A stretch of 46,217 nucleotides of DNA from Anaerolineae bacterium (GCA_027002405.1 JALWZT010000258.1:1-46217), one strand, 5' to 3'. Shown: positions 22,643-31,300, numbered from the stretch's first letter. Made by a program: numbers and translations. The notes: generated from the sequence alone by a model not told the origin.

Positions 22643-23886
22643 ACCTCTTCTTCCTCCATCGATGCGCTTAATCCCACAACCATCATAAAACCGAACAGGG
22701 TCCACAATCCCAAAGCGGTCAGGGGAGAATAAAAGGGCGTATCGATCAATCCATGCACCAGGATCACCAGCAATCCCCCCAATAATCCCAAAGCCAGCCG
22801 TCGATCTGCCCTTCTGCCCAACAAACGATGGCCGCGCAGCAAAACCATGGCCAAAATCATAAAGAATGCCAACCAGGCGATAAGTCCCGGATACCCCATT
22901 TCCGCCAAAGCCCAAAGATACATATTATGGGGGTGCGGGATATCAGGCGAAGCCACCACATGCACATACGTGGGGTAAAGAGCAGCCTCCACCGGCTGGA
23001 ACATGCCCAATCCCACCCCCGAAAACGCGAAATCATTCCCCATGTGCAGGGCCCGACTCCATATTTCGACACGCCCCAGCAGGGAATTCTTACCAAAGGT
23101 CTCGTGGGAATTCAACACAAAAGCAAGGACCATGGATCCCCGCACCACCAGGATCCCGATGAGCACCATGCCTACCCCCCACCACAGCCAACGCCAGGCC
23201 CGACTTGCCAGGACAGAAACCACAATCACAGCCACAAAAACCCCCAACAAAGCCCCCCGAGATTGGGTCAATGCCAGCCCCGAGACCAATATCAGCAAAG
23301 CAACCCCGGCCACGACCCATTGTCCCCGGGCCTGGGGCCACAGGGCCAAGGTCAGCGCCACAGGAATGAAGGGGGCGATGACGCTGGCGGCCATGTTGGG
23401 ATTGAAACCGTTCTCATCCCCGGGGAGCCGATACAGGGGCAGGTTCCCATACACCCCTTGGGGAATCCAGGCCAGTTTTTCACTGGAGATTTGAATCCCG
23501 GGAAGAATGACCAAAGGCACGAACACCCCCAATGCCAACAGGAGCCACCCCATCTGCCGGCGAGAAAGATGGCGCCCCAACAGGATCACCCCATAAAATG
23601 CCACCACGTTCGCCATGAAGGCGTAGACATGGGCCAGGGTCTCTTGTTTTTGCGGGGAAGCCCAAACCCCCAAAAGCAGCGCCCCCAACATCAGCAGGAT
23701 CACCCCATCCGCGGGGGTATATCCCAGCCATCGTCGCGAACGCCAGGCACCCCACGCGAAAAGCCCGCCCAACCAACCCAGGGCGAGCACAGGGACCCAG
23801 CCGGGAACATGACGGCTAAACAACAGGAGTGGCACGATAGGGAGTAGAAGTATCCCCAGAAACCATGAGGATCGGGTGAAGGGCAT
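22639..23886 (-). CDS. O-antigen ligase/polymerase family membrane protein (Wzy_C)
   Basis: A 415-residue protein with about 11 helices. LTQSRGALLGVFVAV is the typical Wzy_C core. The large outer loop (about 255-320) holds GRVEIWSRALHM, GVGLGMF and HPHNMYLWALAEMGYPGLI, where the HxHN motif is characteristic. Members either polymerise repeat units (Wzy) or ligate them to a lipid or protein (WaaL, PglL). Which of these applies cannot be told from sequence alone. It starts 18 bases after the dehydratase stop and overlaps the next gene by four bases, so it belongs to an operon. Confidence 0.85.
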   Translation of the reverse strand: MPFTRSSWFLGILLLPIVPLLLFSRHVPGWVPVLALGWLGGLFAWGAWRSRRWLGYTPADGVILLMLGALLLGVWASPQKQETLAHVYAFMANVVAFYGVILLGRHLSRRQMGWLLLALGVFVPLVILPGIQISSEKLAWIPQGVYGNLPLYRLPGDENGFNPNMAASVIAPFIPVALTLALWPQARGQWVVAGVALLILVSGLALTQSRGALLGVFVAVIVVSVLASRAWRWLWWGVGMVLIGILVVRGSMVLAFVLNSHETFGKNSLLGRVEIWSRALHMGNDFAFSGVGLGMFQPVEAALYPTYVHVVASPDIPHPHNMYLWALAEMGYPGLIAWLAFFMILAMVLLRGHRLLGRRADRRLALGLLGGLLVILVHGLIDTPFYSPLTALGLWTLFGFMMVVGLSASMEEEEV

Positions 23887-23904
23887 AGGCGCGGGTGTGT
23901 ATTT

Positions 23905-25863
23905 TTAATACCAACGGGCATGGAGGGGAAGCATTTTAGTTGGGCCCATCTCCATGGTACGCAAGTCATCAAAGGGATAGGCAGGCATCTCTTCCGGGGG
24001 GTGATATTCCGGCACGAGGCTGGCAATGAGCATCAGCGCTTCCTCGAGCTGTCCTGCCCGCACCAGGTCATAGAGCGTTTCCATGGCCTGCCCCAGGCCC
24101 TGGGGATGAGGATACTGGGAGGTGACCCGCAGGATCTTTTCATGCCGGGTCGGTTCATGATGCTCATGCTCCTGATACAACTCCTCGCTCAGTTTCTCCC
24201 CCGGCCGCAAGCCCGTAAAGATGATTTTGATATCTTCATCCGGTTTGAATCCCGAAAGGCGGATCAAATCCCGGGCCAAATCCACGATCTTCACCGGCTC
24301 GCCCATCTCCAGCATGAACAAATCCCCGGCCTGTCCCATGGTCGCGGCCTGGAGAACAAGTTGCACGGCCTCGGGGATGGTCATGAAATAACGAGACACT
24401 TCCGGATGGGTGACCGTCACGGGGCCCCCCGCCTCGATTTGCTTCTTGAAAAAAGGCACAACACTCCCCCGACTCCCCAGCACATTTCCAAAACGCACCG
24501 CGACATAGGGTTGACCGCTACGCCAGGCCGCATCGAGGGTAAGGAGCTCGGCCATCCGTTTGCTCACCCCCATGATATTGGAGGGGTTGACCGCCTTATC
24601 GGTGGAAATCAGTACAAAACGCTCTGTTTCATAGGCCAGGCAGGTTTCCAGCAAAAAATGAGTCCCCAAAATGTTATTGGTGATGGCATCTTCGGGGTTC
24701 GCTTCCATGAGGGGGACATGCTTATGAGCTGCGGCGTGGAACACCACCTGAGGGCGATATCGGGCAAAGATGTGTTGAAGTCGCGGCCAATCCCGCACAT
24801 CGGCAATGATGGGGATCACACGATCCAGTTTGGAGCGCCCCGCCATGAATTCCCCCCGCAGCTCGTGGTAAATCTCGAAAATGCTGTTTTCGCCATGGCC
24901 CAAAAGGAGAAGCTCGCTCGGTTCTGCTTCCGCGATCTGTCGACACAATTCCGACCCGATGGAGCCCCCCGCGCCGGTCACCAGGACCCGTTTGTTGCGA
25001 ATCAGATCATGCACCGCGGCCAAATCGGTTTGGATGGGATCCCGACGGAGGAGATCATTGATATCCACGGGCCGTAAGTGCCGCACGCCCACTTCCGAAG
25101 TAAGCAACTCCGAAAGGGAGGGCAAGATCCGTACCGAAACCCCCACCTCCTTGCAGACATTCACGATCTCTCGCACCGATTGCCCCGAAGCACTGGGCAT
25201 GGCAATGATGACTTCATCCACGCCCAATTCGGAGACCAGCATGGGGATTTTCTCGCGCCCGCCGAGAATCCGCAACCCGCGCACGGTGAGATTCTGTTTA
25301 TGGGGATCGTCATCCACGAATCCCACCACTTGCAGGCCCTTTTCCGGGTGCCTGCGGATATCCCGGGCCAGCATTTGGCCTGCTTCTCCCGCGCCGGCGA
25401 TAAGCACCCGTCGCGCCCGCATGGGTTCGGTCTTGAGGGGCTGGCCGGAAAAGAACCGAATGAGCATGCGTGGGGCCGCGGTCACGGCCAAGGCTCCCCC
25501 CAAGAAGATGATGGGCACCGAGCGGGGGATGGGATTGGGAAGCAAAAGCACCGACAATGGATAGCTCACGCCCCCCACCAGGATCGCGGCAATGGTCACC
25601 GCCCCGGTCAACAACAGGAGCTCTTCAATGGAAGCAAAACGCCAAAATCGGGCATATACCCCCGCGTGCCGAAACACCAGAGGGAAAAGGATCAAAGCCG
25701 TCAGCGTCAGCAGATAGTAGGCCTCCCAGAACTTTCCCAACTCAAATCGCTCAAGCCGTAAGACAAAAGCCAGGTACCCGGCTAAGGGGAGGAGCAAGAT
25801 ATCGAGCAGGAAAAGGTGCCGATTGCGTAGAGAGGCCAATCGTTCTATGGTGAATAAATACAT
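23905..25863 (-). CDS. Membrane-bound UDP-sugar 4,6-dehydratase/epimerase (PglF/CapD/FlaA1-like)
   Basis: A 652-residue two-domain protein. Four N-terminal helices are followed by a Rossmann domain (VLIAGAGEAGQMLARDI, about 150-166) and the catalytic SDR domain (VLVTGAGGSIGSELCRQ, about 295-311). The active site reads STDKAVNPSNIMGVSKR, with Met replacing the usual SDR Tyr as in PglF-type UDP-GlcNAc 4,6-dehydratases. GLRPGEKLSEEL follows. It would make UDP-4-keto-6-deoxy-GlcNAc, the first step to bacillosamine-like sugars. It heads the minus-strand operon continuing with the ligase-like, GT-C-like and glycoside hydrolase genes. A sugar-specific assignment is inferred. Confidence 0.88.
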   Translation of the reverse strand: MYLFTIERLASLRNRHLFLLDILLLPLAGYLAFVLRLERFELGKFWEAYYLLTLTALILFPLVFRHAGVYARFWRFASIEELLLLTGAVTIAAILVGGVSYPLSVLLLPNPIPRSVPIIFLGGALAVTAAPRMLIRFFSGQPLKTEPMRARRVLIAGAGEAGQMLARDIRRHPEKGLQVVGFVDDDPHKQNLTVRGLRILGGREKIPMLVSELGVDEVIIAMPSASGQSVREIVNVCKEVGVSVRILPSLSELLTSEVGVRHLRPVDINDLLRRDPIQTDLAAVHDLIRNKRVLVTGAGGSIGSELCRQIAEAEPSELLLLGHGENSIFEIYHELRGEFMAGRSKLDRVIPIIADVRDWPRLQHIFARYRPQVVFHAAAHKHVPLMEANPEDAITNNILGTHFLLETCLAYETERFVLISTDKAVNPSNIMGVSKRMAELLTLDAAWRSGQPYVAVRFGNVLGSRGSVVPFFKKQIEAGGPVTVTHPEVSRYFMTIPEAVQLVLQAATMGQAGDLFMLEMGEPVKIVDLARDLIRLSGFKPDEDIKIIFTGLRPGEKLSEELYQEHEHHEPTRHEKILRVTSQYPHPQGLGQAMETLYDLVRAGQLEEALMLIASLVPEYHPPEEMPAYPFDDLRTMEMGPTKMLPLHARWY

Positions 25864-25937
25864 GGAGCCCTCTGAATTTCAGAAGAAGACAACGGGCGCG
25901 GCCTGTCGCTGATACGTTCGAAAAGACATCGGCCCCC

Positions 25938-25967
25938 ATTATAGGCCACTCTCCCTGGCCCGGCCAA
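25938..25967 (-). promoter_or_regulatory. Predicted promoter of the dehydratase operon
   Basis: On the minus strand TTGGCC (25962-25967), 18 bases, TATAAT (25938-25943). Transcription would start near 25931, with a leader of about 68 bases. Confidence 0.5.
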
Positions 25968-26040
25968 ATTCGTCACAGGCACCACACACGATGAGGTGAT
26001 TGACGATTTTTCAAAGAAGCGGTAGAATGACTGCTATGAA

Positions 26041-26240
26041 AATAGAATGATCGCTGGTTGCTGAGGAATCGCCAGGCCGATGTTGGGCGAGGCGGCAACG
26101 GGCGTGATGCGTGAAACGTGAAACGTGAGCTCATTACGCATTACGTATTACGCATCACGAACTCGGCTTCCCGCGCCAACTTGGCCGCGAGATGTTTTCA
26201 TCCGTATCGGCGAACTGCCGTTCGTGGTGACTGCTTTGAA
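26041..26240. repeat. R2 repeat, single inverted unit
   Basis: The reverse complement of the unit at 17567-17769, including the GTGATGCG/CGCATCAC core. It is bounded by direct repeats TGACTGCTATGAA and TGACTGCTTTGAA. It ends 22 bases before the toxin gene start. Bases 25968-26028 show nothing further. Confidence 0.85.
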
Positions 26241-26262
26241 CTCAACATTCAGCTGATGAGAA

Positions 26263-26547
26263 ATGTACATTAATGCTTTTCTCTGGCTTCCTGATATTGT
26301 CGAGAAACTTATGGTCAAACATCATGTCACGCCGGAGGAAGCAGAGGAGATTTTCTTTAACCGACCTCGATTCCGGTTTGTTGAGTCTGGCTTTAGACCA
26401 GATGAAGACGTGTATTGTGCTTGCGGACAGACGGATTCTGGTCGTTATTTGATTGTATTTTTCATCCATAAACCAGACGATTCGGCGCTCATTTTGAGCG
26501 CCCGAGAGATGACGAAAAAGGAACGTAAACGCTATGAGCGCAAATAA
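26263..26547 (+). CDS. BrnT-family ribonuclease toxin (type II toxin-antitoxin)
   Basis: A 94-residue protein. The family pattern is clear: an N-terminal helix with KLMVKHHVTPEEAEEIFFN, a variable strand region with DEDVYCACGQTDSGRYLIVF, and a C-terminal ILSAREMTKKERKRYE. BrnT toxins have a RelE-like fold and cleave RNA; the basic C-terminal helix is typical. The antitoxin gene overlaps its end by 14 bases, the usual toxin-first order. The pair is on the opposite strand to its neighbours and sits directly next to an R2 repeat, with visibly lower GC, suggesting it was acquired. Only a weak ribosome site (GATGAGAA) precedes the ATG. Confidence 0.85.
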   Translation: MYINAFLWLPDIVEKLMVKHHVTPEEAEEIFFNRPRFRFVESGFRPDEDVYCACGQTDSGRYLIVFFIHKPDDSALILSAREMTKKERKRYERK

Positions 26548-26806
26548 AACGCCATTAACCAGTATTTCCAAGGCGAGTACGGTGGAGGAGATCGCTGATT
26601 TCTGGGATGAACATGATCTCGATGCCTATTGGGATGAAACAGAAGAAGTGATATTTGAGGTGCGAGCCAGGCAGAGACGCCGGGTGACGCTGGCTCCCGA
26701 AATTTACGAAGGCGTCGCGGCCAGAGCTAAAGCGGTTGGACTTTTGCCTGAAACGCTTATCAATCTGTGGCTGGCGGAACGGCTGGAGCAAGAAAAAGCG
26801 GCCTAA
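26534..26806 (+). CDS. BrnA/CopG-family antitoxin
   Basis: A 90-residue antitoxin. The N-terminal half holds SKASTVEEIADFWDEHDLDAYWDE, the toxin-embracing segment of CopG-type BrnA-like antitoxins. The C-terminal half is a ribbon-helix-helix, beginning RRRVTLAPEIYEGVAARAKA and ending LPETLINLWLAERL. It would neutralise the BrnT-like toxin and repress the shared promoter. It is translationally coupled to the toxin by overlap. No partner other than the preceding gene is needed. Autoregulation is expected from the family; an operator could not be seen. Confidence 0.85.
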   Translation: MSANKTPLTSISKASTVEEIADFWDEHDLDAYWDETEEVIFEVRARQRRRVTLAPEIYEGVAARAKAVGLLPETLINLWLAERLEQEKAA

Positions 26807-26848
26807 ACTCAAGGCAGATTGAAACCAGATTTTTGCTCTTGCTATCCC

Positions 26849-26873
26849 ACTGATGACTGATCACTAATTACTC
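26849..26873 (-). repeat. W1 heptamer array 3' of the aminotransferase
   Basis: On the minus strand AGTAATTAGTGATCAGTCAT, starting about 25 bases after the aminotransferase stop. The same array is 3' of the antitoxin on the other strand, in the opposite orientation. Confidence 0.7.
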
Positions 26874-26897
26874 CCTTCGTGCCTTCGGGGGTTAAAG

Positions 26898-28052
26898 TTA
26901 GCGGACCCTGGCCTGAGCCCTGATCACCTCCACCACCCGCGTTTGGTCTGCCTCACTCATGGCTGTGCCCGAGGGCAGGCATAGCCCCTTTTCGAACAGT
27001 TCTTCGGCCACCGCCCCCCCCACTACCTCGCAGCCTCGATAGACAGGTTGTAGATGCATGGGCTTCCACACGGGCCGGGATTCGATATTTTCCTTTTCCA
27101 ACGCGAGGCGGACATCCTCGCGTGTGGCGCCAAACCGGGCGGGGGCGATGGTGATCACCGTGAGCCAGCGGGTGTGCAGGCCCCAGGGCGCCTCGGGCAT
27201 GAAATCAAGGCCCGGCAGATCCCCCAGCGTCCGCCGATAAGTTTCGAAAATCTCCCGCTTGCGCTGCACCCGTTCATCCAACACCTGCAATTGCCCGCGG
27301 CCGATGCCCGCCAGCACGTTGCTCATGCGGTAATTGTAGCCGATCTCGGAATGTTGGTAATGGGGCGCAGGATCCCGGGCCTGGGTGGCCAGCTTGCGGG
27401 CATGGGCGATGAGCTCGGCATCGTCGGAGACGAGCATGCCCCCACCCGAGGTGGTGATGATCTTATTGCCATTGAAGGAGAAGATGCCTGCCTTACCAAA
27501 AAGGCCGGGCGATCGCCCTTTGTAACGGGCGCCCAACGCTTCGGCTGCGTCCTCGATGAGGGGCACGCCGTATTGGTTGCAAATGGCGAGGATACGGTCG
27601 ATGTCCGCGGTCTGGCCGTAGAGATGGACGAGAATGACCGCCTTGGGCAAGCGTCCCTGCCGGGCCTTGCGGGCCAGGGCTTCGGCCAGCAGGTCGGGGT
27701 CCATGTTCCAGGAGACGCGTTCGCTATCGATAAACACGGGCCTGGCGCCCTGGTACACCACAGGATTGGCACTGGCCGCAAAGGTGAGGGTGGAGACGAG
27801 GACCTCATCGCCCGGACCCACACCAAGATGGATGAGGGCGAGATGGATGGCCGCGGTGCCCGAACTAAGCGCGAGGGCATGGGTCGCGCCCACCTTGGCC
27901 GCGAACTCCTGTTCGAACGCGTCCACGTTCGGGCCCAGGGGTGCGATCCAGTTGCTCTCGAAAGCTTCCTGGATGTATTGCATTTCCCGCCCCGACATGT
28001 GGGGCGGGGAGAGGTAGAGACGGGGAGATTGTTTGCTCAAATTTGTTCCCAC
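26898..28052 (-). CDS. DegT/DnrJ/EryC1/StrS-family PLP-dependent sugar aminotransferase
   Basis: A 384-residue enzyme of normal length. It opens [20 protein letters not shown] and continues with [24 protein letters not shown], the PLP-phosphate site region. [16 protein letters not shown] has the cofactor-ring aspartate, and the Schiff-base lysine is in [17 protein letters not shown] (about residue 192). Closest in character to PglE/WlbC-type aminotransferases that act on UDP-keto-sugars. It could serve the 4-keto sugar of the PglF-like dehydratase or the 3-keto uronate of the WlbA-like enzymes; both routes are represented in the window. GTG at 28052 is the most upstream sensible start; TTG at 28040 is an alternative. 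It is separated from the other glycan genes by repeats and hicB. Confidence 0.9.
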   Translation of the reverse strand: MGTNLSKQSPRLYLSPPHMSGREMQYIQEAFESNWIAPLGPNVDAFEQEFAAKVGATHALALSSGTAAIHLALIHLGVGPGDEVLVSTLTFAASANPVVYQGARPVFIDSERVSWNMDPDLLAEALARKARQGRLPKAVILVHLYGQTADIDRILAICNQYGVPLIEDAAEALGARYKGRSPGLFGKAGIFSFNGNKIITTSGGGMLVSDDAELIAHARKLATQARDPAPHYQHSEIGYNYRMSNVLAGIGRGQLQVLDERVQRKREIFETYRRTLGDLPGLDFMPEAPWGLHTRWLTVITIAPARFGATREDVRLALEKENIESRPVWKPMHLQPVYRGCEVVGGAVAEELFEKGLCLPSGTAMSEADQTRVVEVIRAQARVR

Positions 28053-28190
28053 TCGGACCGATTGATATTGGCTTGTTTGAGAATTCGCCCCAAAAGAGCC
28101 CGGCTAATTTCACCTCCATAGGGCGGCATTAGAACCTGTTATGAACTTATCGCCAATTTTTGACGCGATTTTGTGGATGACGGGCGTTTC

Positions 28191-28307
28191 AATTCGCCAC
28201 GGATGACGCTGATGCGACGGATCGACACGGATTTTCGCTGAAAAAGCATGGCATCTGTTTGAAAAATCCGCGAAAATCTGTTTGATCCGCGTTATCCGCG
28301 GCCAATT
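28191..28307. repeat. CACGGAT-word hairpin
   Basis: AATTCGCCACGGAT (28191-28204) pairs with ATCCGCGGCCAATT (28294-28307) with two mismatches. Inside, ACGGAT/GATGCG words face GATCCGCG/AAATCTG words. It belongs to the same class as E1-E6 but flanking duplications are not convincing. The surroundings (28053-28190 and 28308-28363) contain no gene; a HicA-like frame is not present. Confidence 0.6.
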
Positions 28308-28363
28308 CCAATCTCCGATGCGGCGATCCTGAACTTTGAGGGAAGCAAAGTGCATAATAGCCT

Positions 28364-28606
28364 CTAGGCAGCCTCTCTGTGCATTTCCAAATCGATACCG
28401 TCTACTGTTGGCAGATGGTGTCCCAATCGTAGCCCGAGCAATATCCACCCCTCCAGCACTTCCTGCAGTTGCTCGCGGCAGGCCTCCAGAGAGTCGGCAT
28501 AGGCAAAGACGCCCTGGAAACCGGGGATTTCACCGTAATAGGCGCCATCCTCGAGGATTTCGTAACGGGCCTTGTTCATGGCTTTTTGAATGTAATCGGT
28601 CAACAT
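28364..28606 (-). CDS. HicB-like antitoxin, orphan
   Basis: An 80-residue protein starting MLTDYIQKAMNKARYEI. It has the HicB partial RNase H-like core, EDGAYYGEIPGFQGVFAYAD, followed by SLEACREQLQEVLEGWILLGL. GGAG lies seven bases before the ATG. HicB antitoxins bind HicA mRNA-interferase toxins, but no HicA-like gene is seen on either side; the downstream spacer is repeat DNA. The additional upstream in-frame residues would be encoded by a heptamer array and are excluded. It may protect against a HicA elsewhere, or be a remnant. Confidence 0.82.
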   Translation of the reverse strand: MLTDYIQKAMNKARYEILEDGAYYGEIPGFQGVFAYADSLEACREQLQEVLEGWILLGLRLGHHLPTVDGIDLEMHREAA

Positions 28607-28630
28607 GTCGTCGCTCCGAGCAGGGTGTCT

Positions 28631-28660
28631 ACTGATTACTGAACACTGATCACTGATCAC
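28631..28660 (-). repeat. AGTRATC heptamer array (W1) after the acetyltransferase
   Basis: On the minus strand, directly after the TAA stop: GTGATCAGTGATCAGTGTTC and then AGTAATCAGTAG. It fills the spacer before the hicB ribosome site. Confidence 0.85.
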
Positions 28661-29299
28661 TTATTCCCTGAGGGGCCGGGCCGGAACGCCCACAGCTACG
28701 GTACGAGCAGGGATATCTTCGGTGACGACAGCTCCCGCCCCTATCACCGACCATGCCCCCACTTTTCGCTGGGGAATCATCACCGCGCCGATCCCCACCA
28801 GGGTTCCTTCGCCCACTTCCACATTGCCGGCCAGATGCACGCCCGGGGCAATATGCACATGGTCTCCAATCCGATTATGATGATCCACCGTACAGCCCGT
28901 GTTTAGAATGACATTTTCACCAATCCATGCCCCTGTATTCACCACCACGCCGGCACAAATCATCGTGCCAGCCCCAATGATGACATCGGGTGCTACTACC
29001 GTCTCGGGATGACGGGCCACGATGAAGCGCTCCCCCACCGCTTTCCATTGCAGAAAAACACGCCGCCGCGTCTCATTATCCCCAATGCCAATGATAATGG
29101 CGTCATGGGGGATGGCAGGAAGATCAGCCATGCCTCCCAAAACAGGGATGCCCAGAAAGCGTTTTCCCCATAGTTGAGGATTGTCATCCAGGAATCCCAC
29201 AGGCTCAATGGGATGCCCGCCTTCCTGCATACGCAGGAGGATATCCGCCACCACCTGGCCATGTCCACCAGCCCCCACAATCAAAACTCGCTGACTCAT
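28661..29299 (-). CDS. NeuD/PglD-family sugar O/N-acyltransferase
   Basis: A 212-residue protein. The N-terminal small Rossmann-like domain begins VLIVGAGGHGQVVADIL; the rest is a left-handed beta-helix of hexapeptide repeats. The region NTGCTVDHHNRIGDHVHIAP contains the catalytic histidine expected for PglD, and [14 protein letters not shown] closes the helix. PglD acetylates UDP-4-amino-sugar to UDP-di-N-acetylbacillosamine using acetyl-CoA. The gene begins in the ATGA overlap with the phosphoglycosyl transferase stop, and this PglC-PglD pairing is common. The Asp/His pair is intact. Confidence 0.9.
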   Translation of the reverse strand: MSQRVLIVGAGGHGQVVADILLRMQEGGHPIEPVGFLDDNPQLWGKRFLGIPVLGGMADLPAIPHDAIIIGIGDNETRRRVFLQWKAVGERFIVARHPETVVAPDVIIGAGTMICAGVVVNTGAWIGENVILNTGCTVDHHNRIGDHVHIAPGVHLAGNVEVGEGTLVGIGAVMIPQRKVGAWSVIGAGAVVTEDIPARTVAVGVPARPLRE

Positions 29300-29916
29300 G
29301 ACTGGCTCCCCATGAACTCCTCCATGGTTGCCTGTCCAGGCTGGCTGATCCCCTCTCTTTTCAAGGTCTTCCAAAAAGTCAAAGCCAAAATTTCAAGATC
29401 CAATCCCAAAGAAAGATGGTCCACGTACCACACATCCAACTCGAACTTTTTCTCCCAGGTGAGGGCATTGCGGCCATTGACCTGGGCCCACCCGGTGATG
29501 CCGGGCTTCACGTCGTGGCGCCGCATCTGCTCTGGCGTGTAGCGGTCGAGATAACGCATGAGCAACGGCCGCGGCCCCACCAAACTCATCTCCCCCTTCA
29601 AGACATTCCACAACTCAGGCAGTTCATCCAGGCTGGTACTGCGCAGAAAGCGGCCAAAAGGCGTCAGACGCTCGCTGTCCGGCAGCAAATGGCCTTGCTC
29701 ATCGCGAGCATCGGTCATGGTGCGAAATTTGTAGAGGACAAAAGGCTTGCCGTGCAGGCCGGGCCGTTGTTGGCGGAAAAGGACCGGGGATCCTAGCCGA
29801 AAACGTACCAAAAGAGCCACGAGCCCCAGCAAGGGGGAAAGCAGGATGAGCAAGGGCACGGTCACGCACAAATCCAAGAGGCGTTTGCCCAGGCCACGAT
29901 ACCGGATAACGTTCAT
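29296..29916 (-). CDS. Phosphoglycosyl transferase (PglC-like, monotopic bacterial sugar transferase)
   Basis: A 206-residue enzyme. A re-entrant N-terminal hydrophobic helix (about 12-38) precedes KFRTM (about 63-67), the catalytic Asp-Glu in STSLDELPELWNVLKGEMSL (about 93-112), VGPRPLL and PGITGWAQVNGRNALTWE. It transfers a phospho-sugar from a UDP-sugar to undecaprenyl phosphate at the inner face of the membrane and so initiates repeat-unit assembly. It is the short, PglC-type form without the four-helix WbaP extension. The start codon lies three bases from the E2 hairpin element. It heads a two-gene unit with the acetyltransferase. Confidence 0.94.
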   Translation of the reverse strand: MNVIRYRGLGKRLLDLCVTVPLLILLSPLLGLVALLVRFRLGSPVLFRQQRPGLHGKPFVLYKFRTMTDARDEQGHLLPDSERLTPFGRFLRSTSLDELPELWNVLKGEMSLVGPRPLLMRYLDRYTPEQMRRHDVKPGITGWAQVNGRNALTWEKKFELDVWYVDHLSLGLDLEILALTFWKTLKREGISQPGQATMEEFMGSQS

Positions 29917-29919
29917 AAC

Positions 29920-30080
29920 GTAACTGCTAAGTCCAGCTTTTCGTAAAAAAGTTCCGCGTTTTGAAACGTCATTCCGACGACCGAAGGGAGGAGGAATCTA
30001 GCCCGAAGGGCGCTTCGCTGGATTCCTCGGTCGCTTCGCTCCCTCGGAATGACGTAACGTGACACTGACAAGATAGTTAC
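29920..30080. mobile_element. E2 hairpin element (161 bp)
   Basis: Outer ends GTAACTGCTAAG and, on the other strand, GTAACTATCTTG. The inner hairpin (29966-30055) is the inverted near-copy of that in E1. Its length equals E3 exactly. Flanking bases do not show a duplication. The TAA stop of the glycosyltransferase is formed by the right end CGTAACT of the element. Confidence 0.55.
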
Positions 30081-31300
30081 GATGACCCGGTCAAGGATTG
30101 TAATAGTTCCTGAAAAGCCCGAGCCTGATCGCGCCGTTCGAAATGAGCCTGCACATAGGCCCGGGCGTTTTGGCCCATGAGCCGAGCCTCCTCAGGATGC
30201 TGAGCAAGCTGACGGATCCCTTCCGCCAGGGCTCGCGCATCCCCAGGGGGCACAAAGATCCCCCCTCGCGCGGCCTCCACCACCTCACGAATCACGCCAT
30301 CGATGGCCAAAATCGTGGGGCGCCCTGCGGCCATGTAGTCAAACACCTTGTTGGGGTAGGTCGTCCGAAACATGGGGATATTCCTCAGAATCGCCACGCA
30401 GGCATCGGAGGCAACCAGGAAACGAGGCATCTCTGCTTTGGGCCGGGCGCCGACAAAGGTCACATTCTGCAAGTGCCACGCTGCCGCCAAACGCTCCAGG
30501 CGGGGACGATCCTTGCCATCGCCTACCAAAAGGATATGCACTTGCGGCATATCTTGCAAATAACGAGCCGCCCCCAGCAGAGTGTCGATATCATTGGCCG
30601 GGCCAAACGCCCCCGCATAGGTAACCACGAACTTCCCTTCCAGACCCCACTGGACACGAAGCTCGGTGGCATCGGCCGCTGGATCAAACATGGCTGTGTC
30701 CACCCCATTGGGGATAAAACTGATCTTTTCCCCAGGGATCCCTCGAGCCAACAGATAATCTCGATAGGCAGGAGAATTCACCAACAGATGGTCCGCCCGA
30801 GCATAGAGAAAATGTTCCAGCCGCCGAGAGGCCCAGATGAGCACAGGATGGGTCAGGACCCCCATATCGATGGCAAATTCGGGCCATAAATCTCGCACCT
30901 CTAGCAAGAAAGGCTTACGCCGCAGCGCGGCCACCCCCCAGGCCGAAACCGCTTGAAACAAGGGAGGCGTGGTCCCCATGATCCCATCCACATCCTTCAC
31001 CCGCAGCGCGGCCCAAGCCGATGTGATCATAAAAACCCAAAAAGCCAACACACGCCACAAAAAATTTCGATGAATTTTGGGCAATGCATACGCCCGCAAA
31101 ACCCGTATCCCATCGATCACCTCCTCCCCTACCCATCCTGAATGGGATATCACCTTCTCTCCCGTAAGATAGCTGACGTCACTGGCCACGATGGTCATGA
31201 CATGGCCCTGTTCTTGCAGATAGCGGGCTAGTTCGAAGTGGCGAGTCCCCCCCGCTTCTTTTGGCGAGACAAAAGCCTGATGGATCAATAACCAATGCAT
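30077..31300 (-). CDS. Glycosyltransferase family 4 (WbuB-like)
   Basis: A 407-residue GT-B enzyme. N-terminal: HWLLIHQAFVSPKEAGGTRH with FELARYLQEQGHVMTIVAS; middle: MGTTPPLFQAVSAWGVA and LEVRDLWPEFAIDMGVL; C-terminal: VTYAGAFGPANDIDTLL and FDYMAAGRPTILAIDGVIREVV. This is the layout of WbuB-type N-acetyl-fucosamine transferases, though the donor is unknown. I start at the ATG two bases after the stop of the heparinase-like gene, where the family N-terminus begins; an ATG at 31318 would add six residues inside that gene. It is the last gene of a five-gene operon. The stop codon is supplied by the E2 element. Confidence 0.9.
   Translation of the reverse strand: MHWLLIHQAFVSPKEAGGTRHFELARYLQEQGHVMTIVASDVSYLTGEKVISHSGWVGEEVIDGIRVLRAYALPKIHRNFLWRVLAFWVFMITSAWAALRVKDVDGIMGTTPPLFQAVSAWGVAALRRKPFLLEVRDLWPEFAIDMGVLTHPVLIWASRRLEHFLYARADHLLVNSPAYRDYLLARGIPGEKISFIPNGVDTAMFDPAADATELRVQWGLEGKFVVTYAGAFGPANDIDTLLGAARYLQDMPQVHILLVGDGKDRPRLERLAAAWHLQNVTFVGARPKAEMPRFLVASDACVAILRNIPMFRTTYPNKVFDYMAAGRPTILAIDGVIREVVEAARGGIFVPPGDARALAEGIRQLAQHPEEARLMGQNARAYVQAHFERRDQARAFQELLQSLTGSS

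Noticed and set aside
28110-28448. 112-residue minus-strand frame as a HicA partner for HicB
   Set aside because: It overlaps hicB out of frame, is largely encoded by the CACGGAT hairpin, and shows none of the HicA double-stranded-RNA-binding fold motifs.
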